Origin: Gammaproteobacteria bacterium
GTDB lineage: Bacteria; Pseudomonadota; Gammaproteobacteria; Xanthomonadales; Xanthomonadaceae
Reading direction: 5' to 3'
Assembly: GCA_012515985.1 (NCBI GenBank)
Contig: JAAYXJ010000062.1
Location: 1-32,313, forward strand
DNA length: 32,313 bases
Under the pieces are notes generated by a model that saw only the letters and a program-made list of their open reading frames with translations, had not been told where the DNA came from and made no database searches. Position numbers and translations under genes: made by a program. Each line of letters opens with the position of its first letter. The first letter of the stretch is position 1. Below, piece after piece: positions 10,606 through 19,327 of this stretch.

Positions 10606-11168
10606 GCCTCGCCACTCCCCGGGGCGGGCGACCCGTCCGGGTCACGGTCGATCATCCACAGGCCCGCCCAGAGCTTGAGGTCCAGTTCGTAGCCCTCGGC
10701 ATGCTTTTGCATCAGCCACGCCGGGACCTGGGCGCGCGGCACGGCGTGGACCACGATGTTTTCCCCGCCCACGCCGCCGCCCGGGCCGACCTTGCGCAGA
10801 TCGCGCGCGCGCACCATCACGATGCGCTCGTTGCTCATGCCGGCCGTCGTCGGGCCCGCCAGCAACACGTCCACGCGGCCCGGCTCCCAGCCGGTCTCCT
10901 CGACCAGTTCGCGGCGCGCGGCGGCCTCGATGGTGTCACGGTCGTCCTCGTCCCCCACCAGCCCGGCCGGCATCTCGATCGCCGCGGCGCCCAGGGCTTC
11001 GCGATGCTGCTCGACGAAGAGGACCTCGCCGGCCGGCGTCACGGCCACCACCAGGACGGCCAGGCCCGCGCTGCTGTGGGTGCGCTCGCACCATTCCCAG
11101 CGTCCGCGCCGCACCAGGCGCAGCCACTTGCCCTCGTACAGCAGCTCGGGTTCGTGGTGCTTGCTCAC
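10602..11168 (-). CDS. NUDIX hydrolase (ADP-ribose pyrophosphatase-like)
   Basis: GTG start overlapping the upstream stop (GTGA). MPAGLVGDEDDRDTIEAAARRELVEETGWEPGRV is a Nudix-box-like segment (first Glu position is Asp). Confidence 0.85.
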   Translation of the reverse strand: MSKHHEPELLYEGKWLRLVRRGRWEWCERTHSSAGLAVLVVAVTPAGEVLFVEQHREALGAAAIEMPAGLVGDEDDRDTIEAAARRELVEETGWEPGRVDVLLAGPTTAGMSNERIVMVRARDLRKVGPGGGVGGENIVVHAVPRAQVPAWLMQKHAEGYELDLKLWAGLWMIDRDPDGSPAPGSGEA

Positions 11169-12100
11169 GCCAACACCTCCGTGCCGGCGGCCGCGAATGG
11201 CAGACCTGAGGCTTCGTGCAGCCGCCGGCGGGTCATCGGCCCGAAGCCCAGCGCCCAGCACAGTTCCGGCAGCGCCCCCGCATCCGCCTGGCCGCGGGCG
11301 AAAGGAGCCTTGGTCCCGGTGAGCGGCGCGTCGCAGGCGACGGTGGCGAGCCTGCGGTACAGCAGCGCCTGTTCCCGGTGCTCGCGCAGGCGGGCGGCGA
11401 TCCCGGTGGCGCCGCGCAGGCGCAGGAACGGCACTTCGTCGACTCGCCCGAGCAGTGCGTCAAGGCTGCCGAAGTGGGCCAGCAGCGCGGCCGCGGTGCG
11501 TGCGCCCACCCCGGGCACGCCGGGGATGTTGTCGCTGGCGTCCCCGCACAGGGCAAGGAAATCAGGGACCTGTTCGGGGTACACGCCGTGGCGCGCATGG
11601 ACGCCATCGGGTCCCCAGCGCAGCCCGCGCGCGAAATCCCACTGCTCGTCGCCCGGACCCAGCAGCTGCGAGAGGTCCTTGTCGGCGGAAACAATCACCC
11701 CGCGATGGCCCACGGCCCGCCCCTGCGCCAGCGCAGTGCCGATGAGGTCGTCGGCCTCGTAGCGAGGGTGGGTGAGCACCGGCAGGCCAAGCACCATGCA
11801 CAGGGTTCGGCAGTAGGCGAACTGCCGCTTGAGCGTATCGGGCGCCGGCGGGCGGTTGGCCTTGTAAGCCGGGAACAGGGCGGTGCGGAAGCAGTTGTCG
11901 TGGGCCTCGTCGAAGGCCACGACCACATGCCGCGGGCGCTCGTCCTCGAGCACATCCAGCAGGAACCGGGCGAAGCCGTGGACGGCGTTGGTCGGCCAGC
12001 CGTCGGCGTCATGGGACTCGTCCGGCATGGAGTGCCATGCGCGGAACACGTACAGGCTGGCGTCCAGCAGGTACAGGGGTGGACGCGCGGCGGGGCTCAC
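11165..12100 (-). CDS. 5'-3' exonuclease / flap endonuclease-like (Xni/Pol I N-domain family)
   Basis: PLYLLDASLYVFRAWHSMPD...VVVAFDEAHDNCFRTALFPAYKANRPPAPDTLKRQ...RYEADDLIGT...VSADKDLSQLL...ALCGDASDNIPGVPGVGARTAAALLAHFGSLDALL (acidic metal-binding residues and HhH). Confidence 0.92.
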   Translation of the reverse strand: MSPAARPPLYLLDASLYVFRAWHSMPDESHDADGWPTNAVHGFARFLLDVLEDERPRHVVVAFDEAHDNCFRTALFPAYKANRPPAPDTLKRQFAYCRTLCMVLGLPVLTHPRYEADDLIGTALAQGRAVGHRGVIVSADKDLSQLLGPGDEQWDFARGLRWGPDGVHARHGVYPEQVPDFLALCGDASDNIPGVPGVGARTAAALLAHFGSLDALLGRVDEVPFLRLRGATGIAARLREHREQALLYRRLATVACDAPLTGTKAPFARGQADAGALPELCWALGFGPMTRRRLHEASGLPFAAAGTEVLA

Positions 12101-12687
12101 GGCCGCCAGTCGCGGAGCAGGTCGCGCGGATCCGGCCGCTCACGCTCGGGGGCTTCCGCGGTCGGGGTGCCGATGTGGATGAACCCGGCGATCCGCTCGT
12201 GCTCCGACAGGCCCAGGCGCGCAAGGACGTCGTCGTCATACGCCGGCCACCCGGTCAGCCACTGCGCGCCAAAACCTTCCGCCTGGGCGGCGACGAGCAG
12301 CGAAAAACACACGCAGCCGGCACTCAGCAGGCGCTCCTGGGCCGGGATCTTGTGGTCTTCAGGGTCCAGCACCGCGACGACCGCAACCACCAGGGGCGCG
12401 CGCGAGAACCGCTGCCGGTCCTTCTCCAGCACCGCCGGCGGCGTGTCGGGGTCGCGCTTGCGGGCGATCTGCTCAAGCTCCTCGCCCAGCCGATGGCGGG
12501 CTTCACCTTCGATGGTGATGAACCGGAACGGCACCCGCCGGCCATGGTCGGGCACGCGCACGGCGGCCTCGAGCATGCGCAGCAGGGTCGGTCGGTCCGG
12601 GCCGGGGGCCTCGAGCAACCGGGCGGGGGTGGAGCGGCGGGCGGCAAGCGGCGCTGGACCGTTGCCTTCATTTGGGACGGGGCTCAC
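12097..12687 (-). CDS. Nitroreductase-family protein (YdjA-like)
   Basis: RSTPARLLEAPGPDRPTLLRMLEAAVRVPDHGRRVPFRFITIEGEARHRLGEEL...RAPLVVAVVAVLDPEDHKIPAQERLLSAGCVCFSLLVAAQAEGFGAQWLTGW. Start uncertain; GTG at 12685-12687 is the most plausible. Confidence 0.8.
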   Translation of the reverse strand: MSPVPNEGNGPAPLAARRSTPARLLEAPGPDRPTLLRMLEAAVRVPDHGRRVPFRFITIEGEARHRLGEELEQIARKRDPDTPPAVLEKDRQRFSRAPLVVAVVAVLDPEDHKIPAQERLLSAGCVCFSLLVAAQAEGFGAQWLTGWPAYDDDVLARLGLSEHERIAGFIHIGTPTAEAPERERPDPRDLLRDWRP

Positions 12688-12713
12688 AGACGTAACCTCG
12701 TTCAATTCAGGAT

Positions 12714-12727
12714 GGTATACCGTACGG
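12714..12727. promoter_or_regulatory. Two overlapping 8-bp palindromes GGTATACC/CCGTACGG in a divergent intergenic region (possible operator)
   Basis: Sequence ggtataccgtacgg between nitroreductase (-) and the first DUF1631-like gene (+). Confidence 0.35.
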
Positions 12728-12763
12728 CACGCAACCCGTGCCTTTCCCCCGATTGTGGCCCGA

Positions 12764-15142
12764 ATGGCGTCCAGAGACGACATCGCAGACATCCCGCGTC
12801 CCCGCGCGGTTCCATCCGGCAGCCGGGATGCGGAACGGATCCTCGAGCGCCTCAAGCGCGAAGCCGTGACCGAGCTCGTCGGCGTGCTCTCCGGCTTCTG
12901 GAGCGCGATCGAGGAGCAGGTGCGGCTCGCGGCGCTGGCCGGCCACAACTTCAGCGCGGCCCAGGAAGACCGCGTGGCCGTGCTCGCACTCAGCCACCGC
13001 GCGCTGGAGCTGGCGACCCGCTACCGCGAGGCGGTGGAGGCGGCGTTCGAATACTGGCGCCAGCCCGCCTCGCAGCCAGAACGGCCCCACGACCTGGAGC
13101 TGATGTCCGAGGGGGAACTGGAAACCCACCTGGCCGGGCAGCAGATCATCGAGCTGCTCGAGCACCAGTTCCTGCACCCGCTGGCGCAGCTGGACGAGCG
13201 GCTGGAGGCCCTGGCCGCCAGCATTGGCATCCAAGGCAACCCGCTCAACCCGCTGCGGCCGGAGGTGGCGGTGTCCGCGTTCGTCGACCTGTTCGACGCG
13301 GACGACCTCACGCCGGGCCTGCGGACGATGGTCTTCCAGCAGTTCGACAAGCGCCTTCCCAAGGTGCTGGGCGAGGTGTATTCCAAGGCCAACGCCACCC
13401 TGGCCGAAGCCGAGTATGGCGGCCAGGGGCAGGCCTATCGTGCGCGGTCCCGGCGCTCCGCCGAGCGGGCGTCACCGCGCACCGGGGAAGAACGCGCGCA
13501 ATGGGTTCCCGACGGCGGCCTGGTCGAGCCGATTGCGCCGGTAGGCGGAGCGGGCGCCGGGGGCGGGGCGACTGCGGGAGGGGAACGCGAGGGCGCCGGC
13601 GGTGGCGGCGGCGGATACGCTGCGGCGGGCGACAACGCAGGGCAGCCGCTGCGCTATCGCGACATCGTGCGCGAACACCTGCGCGCATGGCGCGCCCGCG
13701 GCGGCCTGCACCCGGTCCCGGCGGATGAGGGCCCCAGCGTGGCCGATGAGGCCAGCGCGCTGGCCGATGCCGCGGCCGAAGCCGCCGGCGACGTCCTCGA
13801 GACGCAGGACATGCTCAACGTGGCCTCGATGCTGCAGGGAGCGGACCCGACGCCCTATGCGCGGGTGCTGGCAGGCGAGGACAGGCGGGCCCTGGCCGAC
13901 GTGATCCGGGCGGAGATCCTGGGCGGCGTGGAGCAGCTGGGCTTTGACCCGGAAACCACCCGCTTCGCCGCCGACGAGCAGGACGCCATCGATCTGGTCG
14001 GCATCCTGTTCCAGTCGCTGTACGACGCCAACGACCTGCTGCAGCGCGCAAGTTCGATGTACGGGCGCCTGGTGCTGCCTTACGTCAAAGTGGCGCTCAC
14101 CGACGATTCGATGTTCAACCGCCGCAGCCATCCGGCGCGCCGCCTGCTGGATGCACTGACCGAGGCGTGCGATGGCAACAGCGGGCAGACACCGCAGGAC
14201 CGTGAGACGCTCGAACGGGCCGAGCACGCGGTCGACCGGGTGGTGGAGGAGTACCAGGACGACCAGGCCATCTTCGAACTTGCCGCCAGTGAGCTGCGTG
14301 ACCAGCTCGACCAGCAGCGGAGGCGCACGGAGGTGGCCGAGCGGCGTGTGGCCGAGGCCATCCACGGACGCGAACGGCTGCAGGCCGCGCGGCGCAACGC
14401 CGAGAGCCTGGTGGCCTCGCGGCTGGCCGGCCGGCCCCTGACCCAGCCCATCGCCCAGTTCATCGACGAACACTGGCGCCACTACCTGACCCAGACGTGG
14501 CTGCGCGACGGGCCGGAATCGGAGCGTCATCGCCGTGCGATCGGGCTGGGCGACGCCATGGTCCAGGTGGATGCGGACGCGGCGCAGGTCCGCGGCTCCG
14601 CGGTCGCCGCGCAGCTGCTCGCGCTGCAGGCGCCGCTGGGCGAGTGCTACACCAGCTGCGGGCTGGATGCCGAAGGCGCGCGCGACTCGCTGGCACGGAT
14701 CATCTCCGCGCTGGCGATGCCCGACACCCCGCGCTCCACTTACGAGCCCCGTGCCGACGCGCAGGACGAGGCCGGTGACGACGAAACCGGGGTACCGCTG
14801 CGCCTGGCTGGCGGCCTCGACAGCCTCGAGCACGATCCTGCCGTCGCGGCGCGCATGCGCAGGCTGAAGGTCGGCCAGGGCTTGCGGTTGATTGATCGCC
14901 ACGGCCGCGAGTCGGCCGCGCGGATCGCCTGGATCAGCCCACTGACCTCCCGGTTCCTCATCGTCAACCGCCGCGGGGTGCGCCAGATGGTAGTGTCCCC
15001 CGAGGAGCTGGCGGTCCTGGTGGCCAATGGACGCGCGCAGGTCCGCTCGGTCGAATCGCCGTTCGATGAGGCCATGAAGCAGCTCTGGCAGCGTCTGCAG
15101 CAGGCGCCTTCTCCCACCAGGCGGGCGGCCAATTCGGGCTGA
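12764..15142 (+). CDS. DUF1631-family protein, copy 1
   Basis: MASRDDIADIPRPRAVPSGSRDAERILERLKREAVTELVGVLSGFWSAIEEQVRLAAL...LELMSEGELETHLAGQQIIELLEHQFLHPLAQLDERLEALA...; C-terminal beta-rich segment LRLIDRHGRESAARIAWISPLTSRFLIVNRRGVRQMVVSPEELAVLVANGRAQ. Matches my memory of DUF1631 proteins; not searched. Confidence 0.8.
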   Translation: MASRDDIADIPRPRAVPSGSRDAERILERLKREAVTELVGVLSGFWSAIEEQVRLAALAGHNFSAAQEDRVAVLALSHRALELATRYREAVEAAFEYWRQPASQPERPHDLELMSEGELETHLAGQQIIELLEHQFLHPLAQLDERLEALAASIGIQGNPLNPLRPEVAVSAFVDLFDADDLTPGLRTMVFQQFDKRLPKVLGEVYSKANATLAEAEYGGQGQAYRARSRRSAERASPRTGEERAQWVPDGGLVEPIAPVGGAGAGGGATAGGEREGAGGGGGGYAAAGDNAGQPLRYRDIVREHLRAWRARGGLHPVPADEGPSVADEASALADAAAEAAGDVLETQDMLNVASMLQGADPTPYARVLAGEDRRALADVIRAEILGGVEQLGFDPETTRFAADEQDAIDLVGILFQSLYDANDLLQRASSMYGRLVLPYVKVALTDDSMFNRRSHPARRLLDALTEACDGNSGQTPQDRETLERAEHAVDRVVEEYQDDQAIFELAASELRDQLDQQRRRTEVAERRVAEAIHGRERLQAARRNAESLVASRLAGRPLTQPIAQFIDEHWRHYLTQTWLRDGPESERHRRAIGLGDAMVQVDADAAQVRGSAVAAQLLALQAPLGECYTSCGLDAEGARDSLARIISALAMPDTPRSTYEPRADAQDEAGDDETGVPLRLAGGLDSLEHDPAVAARMRRLKVGQGLRLIDRHGRESAARIAWISPLTSRFLIVNRRGVRQMVVSPEELAVLVANGRAQVRSVESPFDEAMKQLWQRLQQAPSPTRRAANSG

Positions 15143-15245
15143 CCCCCAATTCATCCCTGGCGCCGGTGCAGTGGCGTAAACTGCGAGGCGTGTCACAGGT
15201 TGGTCGGGCCGGGTGCGCGGCAGCTGGACGCTGCAGGGGGGAAGC

Positions 15246-17387
15246 GTGGTGCAGTCCAGGGTGGGCCAGGAAGAGCGGCGCGGCGGCGATGCCCGGGCGC
15301 AGCTCATGGCGTCGATCGGTCATGGCATGCTCGGTTTCCTGCAGCCGCTGCTGCTGGGCAGCGTCGCCGCAGAACGCGACCGGCTCGCCCGCGCCGGGGA
15401 GGATGCAGCCGCGGCGCAGGCGCAGGTGGTGGAAGACCTCGCCAACCTCAACATCATCATCAACGGCATAACCGCCTACGAACGGCGCTGGCGCAGTCGC
15501 CTTGACCGCATCCTGCAAGCCTGGCCACGACCTCCCGCAGGTCCGCAGGCCAGTTTCAGCCTGGTTTCCGACGATGAGCTGCAGGGCCAGCTGGTGGGAC
15601 AGCCGGTGATCGACGCGCTCGAACGGCGCCACGCCGACATCCTCGACACCCTGGAGAAACGGCTGTGGACCCTGGCCGCGCAGCTGGGTGCGGAACAGGC
15701 TCCGGAGAATCCGTTCTCGCCCAGGCACCTCGTGGACGGGCTGCTGGAAACCCTCACCCCGGCCGACTGCGGCCCGGCGTTGCGGGCGACGCTGCTGCGC
15801 CGCTTCGAGCAACTTGGGGCGGTCCGGCTGGGGGAAGCCTACGACTGGTGCAACCGGCAGCTCGCCGAGGCCGGGATCGGGCTGGCGAGCACCGCCGACT
15901 ATGCAACCCTGGCTGCCACCACCATCGCGGCCCAGCGGCCGGCGCCGCCGCCGGCCAGGCTGCAGGTGTGGGGGCCGGACAACGCGGTGGCGCCGGTGCG
16001 CTCGAGCTGGCGCGGGGTGGAAGAGGGCACGCGCGCTGCAGGCGCGGTGCGCGGCGCCATGCTGCGGCACGCTGCCCGCGCGCGGCGAGCCCGGTCCGGT
16101 CCGCGCCCGGCCGGCGCGCGTGAGCTCCGGGATGAGGAATTCCTGGCGGCCGTGTCGCTCCTCCAGGTGGATCCCGCGCCGCTGCCTGGCGCCGGTGCCG
16201 GCTCCGCCGCCGCCGCCGCCCGCCAGGCGCTGCTTGGAGCCGCCGCGAGCCTGGGGATCGACAGCGCCTCCGCGACGCCATCGGCGGAACAGGAAGACGC
16301 GATCGACGTCGTCGGCGGACTGTTCGATGCGCTGGTGGCAGGTCATCTCCTGCAGCCTGGCGCGCGGGATTCGCTCGCCGCGTTGCTGCTTCCGTACCTT
16401 CGCCTGGCGTTGCTGGAGCCGCGCATGTTCGAGCCGGCCCAGCCGCCGGCGATGCAGCTCCTGGCGCGCCTGGTCCAGCTTTGGGACGGCAACGGCCGGG
16501 CCAGCGAACACGAAACGCGGCTGCATGAACTGGCCGATGCGACCGCGCGCGAAATCGTCGCCGATTTCCACGGCGATGCCGGTGCGTTCGCAAACGCCCT
16601 GGTGCGGCTTGAAGACGCATTGGCCCCGCTGTCCCGACGCGCCGATCTTGCGGCGCGCCGGGCATGGCAGGCGATCGAGGGCGGGGAACGGCTGGACGCT
16701 GCACGCGCGGCCGCCGCCCGGGAACTGGCCGTGCGGCTGGAAGGGCGCGAGCTGCTGCCGGCGGTGACCGCCTTCCTCACCGGCCATTGGCAACAGTCGC
16801 TGGTGCAGGCGTGGCTGCGCGCCGGGCCCGGATCGCCGCGCTTCGCGGAGGCCGCCGCGCTCGGCGACGCCGTGGTGCGCCTGGACGCCGCCGCGCGCGC
16901 AGGGGCGGGTGGGACGGTCGCGTCGACACTGATCGGCCTGCAGCCCCGGTTGCAGGCGTGCTGCCAGGCGAATGGGGTGGACGGGACGGCTGCGGACGCG
17001 GAGATCGCTCGGCTCGTGGCCGATCTGGCCCAGCCCGATGCCCCGCGCCATCCGTATGTGCCCGCCGGGACGCCCGGTGCGCCCGCTGTGAATGGCGGCG
17101 GCGCCGGCGGAATCGCAGGGGAACTGGAACCCGGGCGCCGGCTGGTCCAGAACCCGTCCGGCGGGCCTCCCCGGGCACTCACGCTGGCCTGGCGCAGTCC
17201 GCTCACCGGTGCCCTGCTGCTGGTCAACGCCCAGGGTTCCCGCGAACTCCTGCTGCGTCCCCCGGAACTGGCGGCCATGCTCGCCGATGGACGGCTCGTG
17301 CTGCGCCCGCCCGGGGACCCGGTCGAGGCGGCGCTGCAGGGCCTGGAGCGCGCCTGGGCTGCGCCCGGTCCCGGTGGATCAGGCTAG
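15246..17387 (+). CDS. DUF1631-related protein, copy 2 (divergent tandem paralog)
   Basis: SLVSDDELQGQLVGQPVIDALERRHADILDTLEKRLWTLAAQL..., AEQEDAIDVVGGLFDALVAGHLLQ..., VTAFLTGHWQQSLVQAWLRAGPGSPRFAEAAALGDAVV align with copy 1. GTG start placed after aggggggaag; alternative GTG at 15213. Confidence 0.75.
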   Translation: MVQSRVGQEERRGGDARAQLMASIGHGMLGFLQPLLLGSVAAERDRLARAGEDAAAAQAQVVEDLANLNIIINGITAYERRWRSRLDRILQAWPRPPAGPQASFSLVSDDELQGQLVGQPVIDALERRHADILDTLEKRLWTLAAQLGAEQAPENPFSPRHLVDGLLETLTPADCGPALRATLLRRFEQLGAVRLGEAYDWCNRQLAEAGIGLASTADYATLAATTIAAQRPAPPPARLQVWGPDNAVAPVRSSWRGVEEGTRAAGAVRGAMLRHAARARRARSGPRPAGARELRDEEFLAAVSLLQVDPAPLPGAGAGSAAAAARQALLGAAASLGIDSASATPSAEQEDAIDVVGGLFDALVAGHLLQPGARDSLAALLLPYLRLALLEPRMFEPAQPPAMQLLARLVQLWDGNGRASEHETRLHELADATAREIVADFHGDAGAFANALVRLEDALAPLSRRADLAARRAWQAIEGGERLDAARAAAARELAVRLEGRELLPAVTAFLTGHWQQSLVQAWLRAGPGSPRFAEAAALGDAVVRLDAAARAGAGGTVASTLIGLQPRLQACCQANGVDGTAADAEIARLVADLAQPDAPRHPYVPAGTPGAPAVNGGGAGGIAGELEPGRRLVQNPSGGPPRALTLAWRSPLTGALLLVNAQGSRELLLRPPELAAMLADGRLVLRPPGDPVEAALQGLERAWAAPGPGGSG

Positions 17388-17417
17388 GATGGCGGGCACG
17401 GGACTTCGGAGAGCGGG

Positions 17418-18521
17418 ATGGGCCTGACGATCGGTGTCGCGCGCGAGTCCGCGCAAGGGGAGCGGCGGGTTGCCGTCACCCCGGAAACCTGCCGGAAACT
17501 GGTGGCTGCAGGGGCGAGTGTCCGGATCGAACGCGGCAGCGGCGCGGGTTCGCACTTTCCGGACCCGGCCTATGCGGATGCCGGCGCCGAGGTGGTGGAC
17601 ACCGCCGCCTCCGCGCTTGGGGATGCAGACCTCGTGCTGTGCGTGCAATCACCCGCTGCCGACGCCATTGCCACGCTCAGGCCCGGCGCGGTGCTGGTGG
17701 GCATCCTGCAGCCGCAGGCCGATCCGGCGCGGGAGGCAGCGCTTTCCGCGCGCGGGATCGTGGCGTTTCCACTCGAGCGCCTGCCGCGCACGACCCGTGC
17801 CCAGGCCATGGACGTGCTCAGCTCCCAGGCCGGCATGGCCGGCTACAAGGCGATGCTGGCGGCGGCGTGGCTGGCGCCAGGGTTCTTCCCGATGCTCACC
17901 ACCGCCGCCGGGACGATCCGGCCCTCGAAGGTGCTGGTGATCGGCGCCGGCGTGGCCGGGCTGCAGGCAATCGCCACAGCCAGGCGGCTTGGCGCGCAGG
18001 TGGAGGGTTTCGACGTGCGCCCGGAGACCCGCGAGCAGATTGAATCACTGGGCGGACGCTTCCTGGACCTGGGCGTGAGCGCCGTCGGCGAGGGCGGCTA
18101 TGCGCGCCAGCTGACCGACGAAGAGCGCGCGGAACAGCAGCGCAGGCTCGGCGAGCATCTGCGGAGCATCGATGTGATCGTGTGCACTGCGGCCGTGCCC
18201 GGGCGGCCGGCCCCGAAGATCGTCACCACCGCCATGGTGGAAGGCATGAAGCCGGGCAGCGTGGTGGTGGACCTTGCGGCGGAGACCGGGGGCAACTGCG
18301 AGCTCACGCGCCCCGGGGAGACCGTGGAGCACGCCGGGGTCACCGTCACCGGCCCCCTGGGACTGGCCAGCCAGGGTGCGCGGCACGCCAGCGAGATGTA
18401 TGCGCGAAACCTGCTCAACTTCACCATGCTGCTCATCGTCGACGGCGCGCTCGCCCTGGACTGGGAAGACGAGCTGCTGGCGAAAACGGTGTGGCCGGAG
18501 CGGGAGGGCGCGCCGGCCTAG
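17418..18521 (+). CDS. pntAA: NAD(P)(+) transhydrogenase (Re/Si-specific) subunit alpha, part 1
   Basis: MGLTIGVARESAQGERRVAVTPETCRKLVAAGASVRIERGSG...; VLVIGAGVAGLQAIATARRLGAQVEGFDVRPETREQIESLGGRFLDL. Confidence 0.93.
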   Translation: MGLTIGVARESAQGERRVAVTPETCRKLVAAGASVRIERGSGAGSHFPDPAYADAGAEVVDTAASALGDADLVLCVQSPAADAIATLRPGAVLVGILQPQADPAREAALSARGIVAFPLERLPRTTRAQAMDVLSSQAGMAGYKAMLAAAWLAPGFFPMLTTAAGTIRPSKVLVIGAGVAGLQAIATARRLGAQVEGFDVRPETREQIESLGGRFLDLGVSAVGEGGYARQLTDEERAEQQRRLGEHLRSIDVIVCTAAVPGRPAPKIVTTAMVEGMKPGSVVVDLAAETGGNCELTRPGETVEHAGVTVTGPLGLASQGARHASEMYARNLLNFTMLLIVDGALALDWEDELLAKTVWPEREGAPA

Positions 18522-18535
18522 CCTGCCGGCACGCC

Positions 18536-18952
18536 TCATTCGGCGGGCCTGTGCCGCTCCAGCCAGGCGCGCCGCTCTTCGGCACTCATGGTCTTCCAGC
18601 GGGCCCGCAGGGCCTCGCGTTCGGCGGCGGGCATCCCGCGCATGTGCTGGAAAAGCGCCCGGGCCTCCTCGCGCCGCTCGGGGCTCATGTCGTGCCAGCG
18701 CTTCATGCCGTGGCGCGCGCTGCGGCGCTCCTCGGGCGTCATCTGCTGCCAGCGTTCGGCGTGGCGCAGCATGTGCGCCCGCCGCTCGGGGGAATTGTTC
18801 CAGCGGTCGCGGACGGTGGACACGAGGGCTTCGCGCTGTTCCGGCGCCAGCTGATCCCATTCGGGGAGCTGCTGGCGCTGCTGCGCGAGCGCCGGGCCCG
18901 CCAGCATGCCGGCGGCCAGGGTCGCGGCCAGGAGGGAAATCGCGGCTTTCAT
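18536..18952 (-). CDS. DUF3106-like secreted helical repeat protein (signal peptide plus tandem W-x2-M-SPEER repeats)
   Basis: MKAAISLLAATLAAGMLAGPALAQQ signal peptide; repeats WDQLAPEQREAL / WNNSPERRAHML / WQQMTPEERRSAR / WHDMSPERREEAR / MRGMPAAEREAL / WKTMSAEERRAW. Confidence 0.8.
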   Translation of the reverse strand: MKAAISLLAATLAAGMLAGPALAQQRQQLPEWDQLAPEQREALVSTVRDRWNNSPERRAHMLRHAERWQQMTPEERRSARHGMKRWHDMSPERREEARALFQHMRGMPAAEREALRARWKTMSAEERRAWLERHRPAE

Positions 18953-18955
18953 GGG

Positions 18956-19327
18956 TTACTCCATCGCTACGGGCTGGGCGTCGGAGGCCAGCCACACGAA
19001 CAGGTCGGGGTCTTCGTCAAAGACCATCATCGGATCTTCCCAGGGCTCCGGCGTGGACAGGCCGTCGGCAGCGCCCGCGAGCCCCGGTGCCGGGCCACTG
19101 GATCCTTCCGGGTCAACCAGCGTGTACATGCCAACGGCGAAGGCGAACACCGCGGCGCAGGCCGCGGCCAGCGCCCAGCCGAACGCCGGCGGTCGACCCG
19201 GGCTGCGGCGGCCCGCGGTGCGCGGCTGCAGCTGCGCCAGCGTCCGTGGCGGGACGCGTTCGACCGCGCGGGCGTGGATTGCGCGGGCGACCAGGTCAAT
19301 GGGGTGGTTCTCGCTCTCGCGGCTCAT
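18956..19327 (-). CDS. Small single-TM protein, candidate anti-sigma factor
   Basis: Start overlaps the sigma-factor stop (ATGA); cytoplasmic N-terminus followed by a TM helix FGWALAAACAAVFAFAVGMYTLV. No HxxxCxxC zinc anti-sigma motif. Function inferred from context. Confidence 0.55.
   Translation of the reverse strand: MSRESENHPIDLVARAIHARAVERVPPRTLAQLQPRTAGRRSPGRPPAFGWALAAACAAVFAFAVGMYTLVDPEGSSGPAPGLAGAADGLSTPEPWEDPMMVFDEDPDLFVWLASDAQPVAME

Noticed and set aside
11216-12763. N-terminal 516 residues of the 1308-aa plus-strand ORF (apparent giant DUF1631 protein)
   Set aside because: This part is antisense to the exonuclease and nitroreductase genes; the real start is most likely ATG 12764.
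13472-17051. Long minus-strand ORFs (611 and 695 aa) opposite the DUF1631 pair
   Set aside because: Shadow ORFs; the two plus-strand frames align to each other as paralogs, which supports the plus strand as coding.
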